A stretch of DNA of 64,000 bases from Microlunatus flavus (GTDB taxonomy: Bacteria; Actinomycetota; Actinomycetes; Propionibacteriales; Propionibacteriaceae), in contig NZ_FOFA01000002.1 of the NCBI RefSeq assembly GCF_900110855.1, positions 372,001 to 436,000 of the forward strand, in the 5' to 3' direction. Each line of letters begins with the position of its first letter. Positions within the stretch are counted from its first letter, which is position 1. The notes beneath the pieces were generated by a model that had not been told where the DNA came from, ran no database searches, and saw only the letters and a list, made by a program, of their open reading frames with translations. Of this stretch, positions 63,696 to 64,000 are shown one piece after another. The translations under genes and the position numbers were made by a program.

Positions 63696-64000
63696 GGGTG
63701 GCCGACGCCAGGAAGTCGAGCACCAGCCGCGCGGTCTCCTCGGGCGCCTGCACGTGGGGGTAGTGCCCGGCCCCGTCGACCACCGCGAGGCGGCCCAGCC
63801 CGGACGGCAGCGCAGCCACGACCGCGCGGCCCTCGGCCTCGGGGTCGCCCCAGTCCGGGTCCAGCGACCCCTGCACCACGAGCACGGGGCAGGCGACGTC
63901 CCCGAGGCGGGCGCCCGCGTCGGCCGCGCTGGTCCTCCCCATCTGCTGCAGGACCTTCATCCGGCCGGGTTCGCGCAGCATTGCCCGGATCGCTGCGAGG
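63688..64000 (-). CDS. alpha/beta hydrolase, C-terminal part
   Basis: The last 104 codons of an alpha/beta hydrolase. CPVLVVQGSLDPDWGDPEAEG carries the catalytic acid (D of SLDPDW), and GAGHYPHVQAPEETARLVLDFL carries the catalytic histidine. The rest, including the nucleophile, is outside the window. Overlaps the tetR start by 8 bp. Confidence 0.85.
   Translation of the reverse strand, partial: LAAIRAMLREPGRMKVLQQMGRTSAADAGARLGDVACPVLVVQGSLDPDWGDPEAEGRAVVAALPSGLGRLAVVDGAGHYPHVQAPEETARLVLDFLASATRA

Overview
The window is very GC-rich with short intergenic gaps, frequent GTG starts and many 4-bp stop/start overlaps. Its backbone order (radical SAM protein, DUF2344 protein, ribonuclease E, L21, L27, Obg, ProB, ProA) is typical of high-GC Actinobacteria. 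A Propionibacteriales-like soil actinobacterium (Nocardioidaceae or Propionibacteriaceae) is the best guess from gene content; the sequence alone does not settle the genus.

Layout. 1-2.9 kb: a broken AbiEi/DUF559-like gene, a glutathione peroxidase, an MDR oxidoreductase and a small acidic protein. 2.9-10.8 kb: valS (archaeal-type), divergent folC with a coupled DUF4233 membrane protein, an SbmA/Rv1819c-like ABC exporter/importer, an APH-fold kinase and ndk. 10.8-17.5 kb: a six-gene Mrp Na+/H+ antiporter operon (mrpA, with a fused B-like domain, then C-D-E-F-G), each junction overlapping by 4 bp. 17.5-29.9 kb: DUF817, the B12-binding-type radical SAM protein, a four-gene insertion (PPOX flavoprotein, HxlR regulator, aldo/keto reductase, DyP peroxidase), the DUF2344 protein, rne and an FprA-type ferredoxin reductase.

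30-50 kb is a pentose island. A large secreted modular protein (four similar beta-sandwich modules, three FN3 domains, a right-handed beta-helix) faces a leftward operon with a YtfQ-YtfR-YtfT-YjfF-like furanose importer and two LacI regulators. Divergently, araD, araA, a ChvE-GguA-GguB-like sugar importer, an FGGY kinase (probable ribulokinase) and a serine hydrolase run rightward. The divergent promoter region holds two LacI-type palindromes, one at each promoter. The picture is extracellular binding or processing of an arabinose- or galactofuranose-containing glycan, uptake by two ABC systems, and L-arabinose to L-ribulose to ribulose-5-P to xylulose-5-P.

50.3-55.0 kb: a decayed tetR/MDR-oxidoreductase pair fused by deletion, a short orphan BLUF photoreceptor, an aldose epimerase, and a leftward operon of NAD-epimerase, HipA-like kinase and DUF3037. 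55.0-64 kb: rplU-rpmA, obg, proB, ogt, a hemerythrin-like protein, a LuxR-type regulator fused to a hydrolase domain lacking the nucleophilic serine, a methyltransferase, proA, a TetR regulator and the 3' end of an alpha/beta hydrolase.

Two window-wide patterns stand out. At least 14 genes have a TANNNT box ending 6-9 nt before the start codon, as expected for leaderless transcripts. The conserved rSAM/DUF2344/rne/rplU/rpmA/obg/proB/proA backbone is interrupted three times by unrelated cargo.
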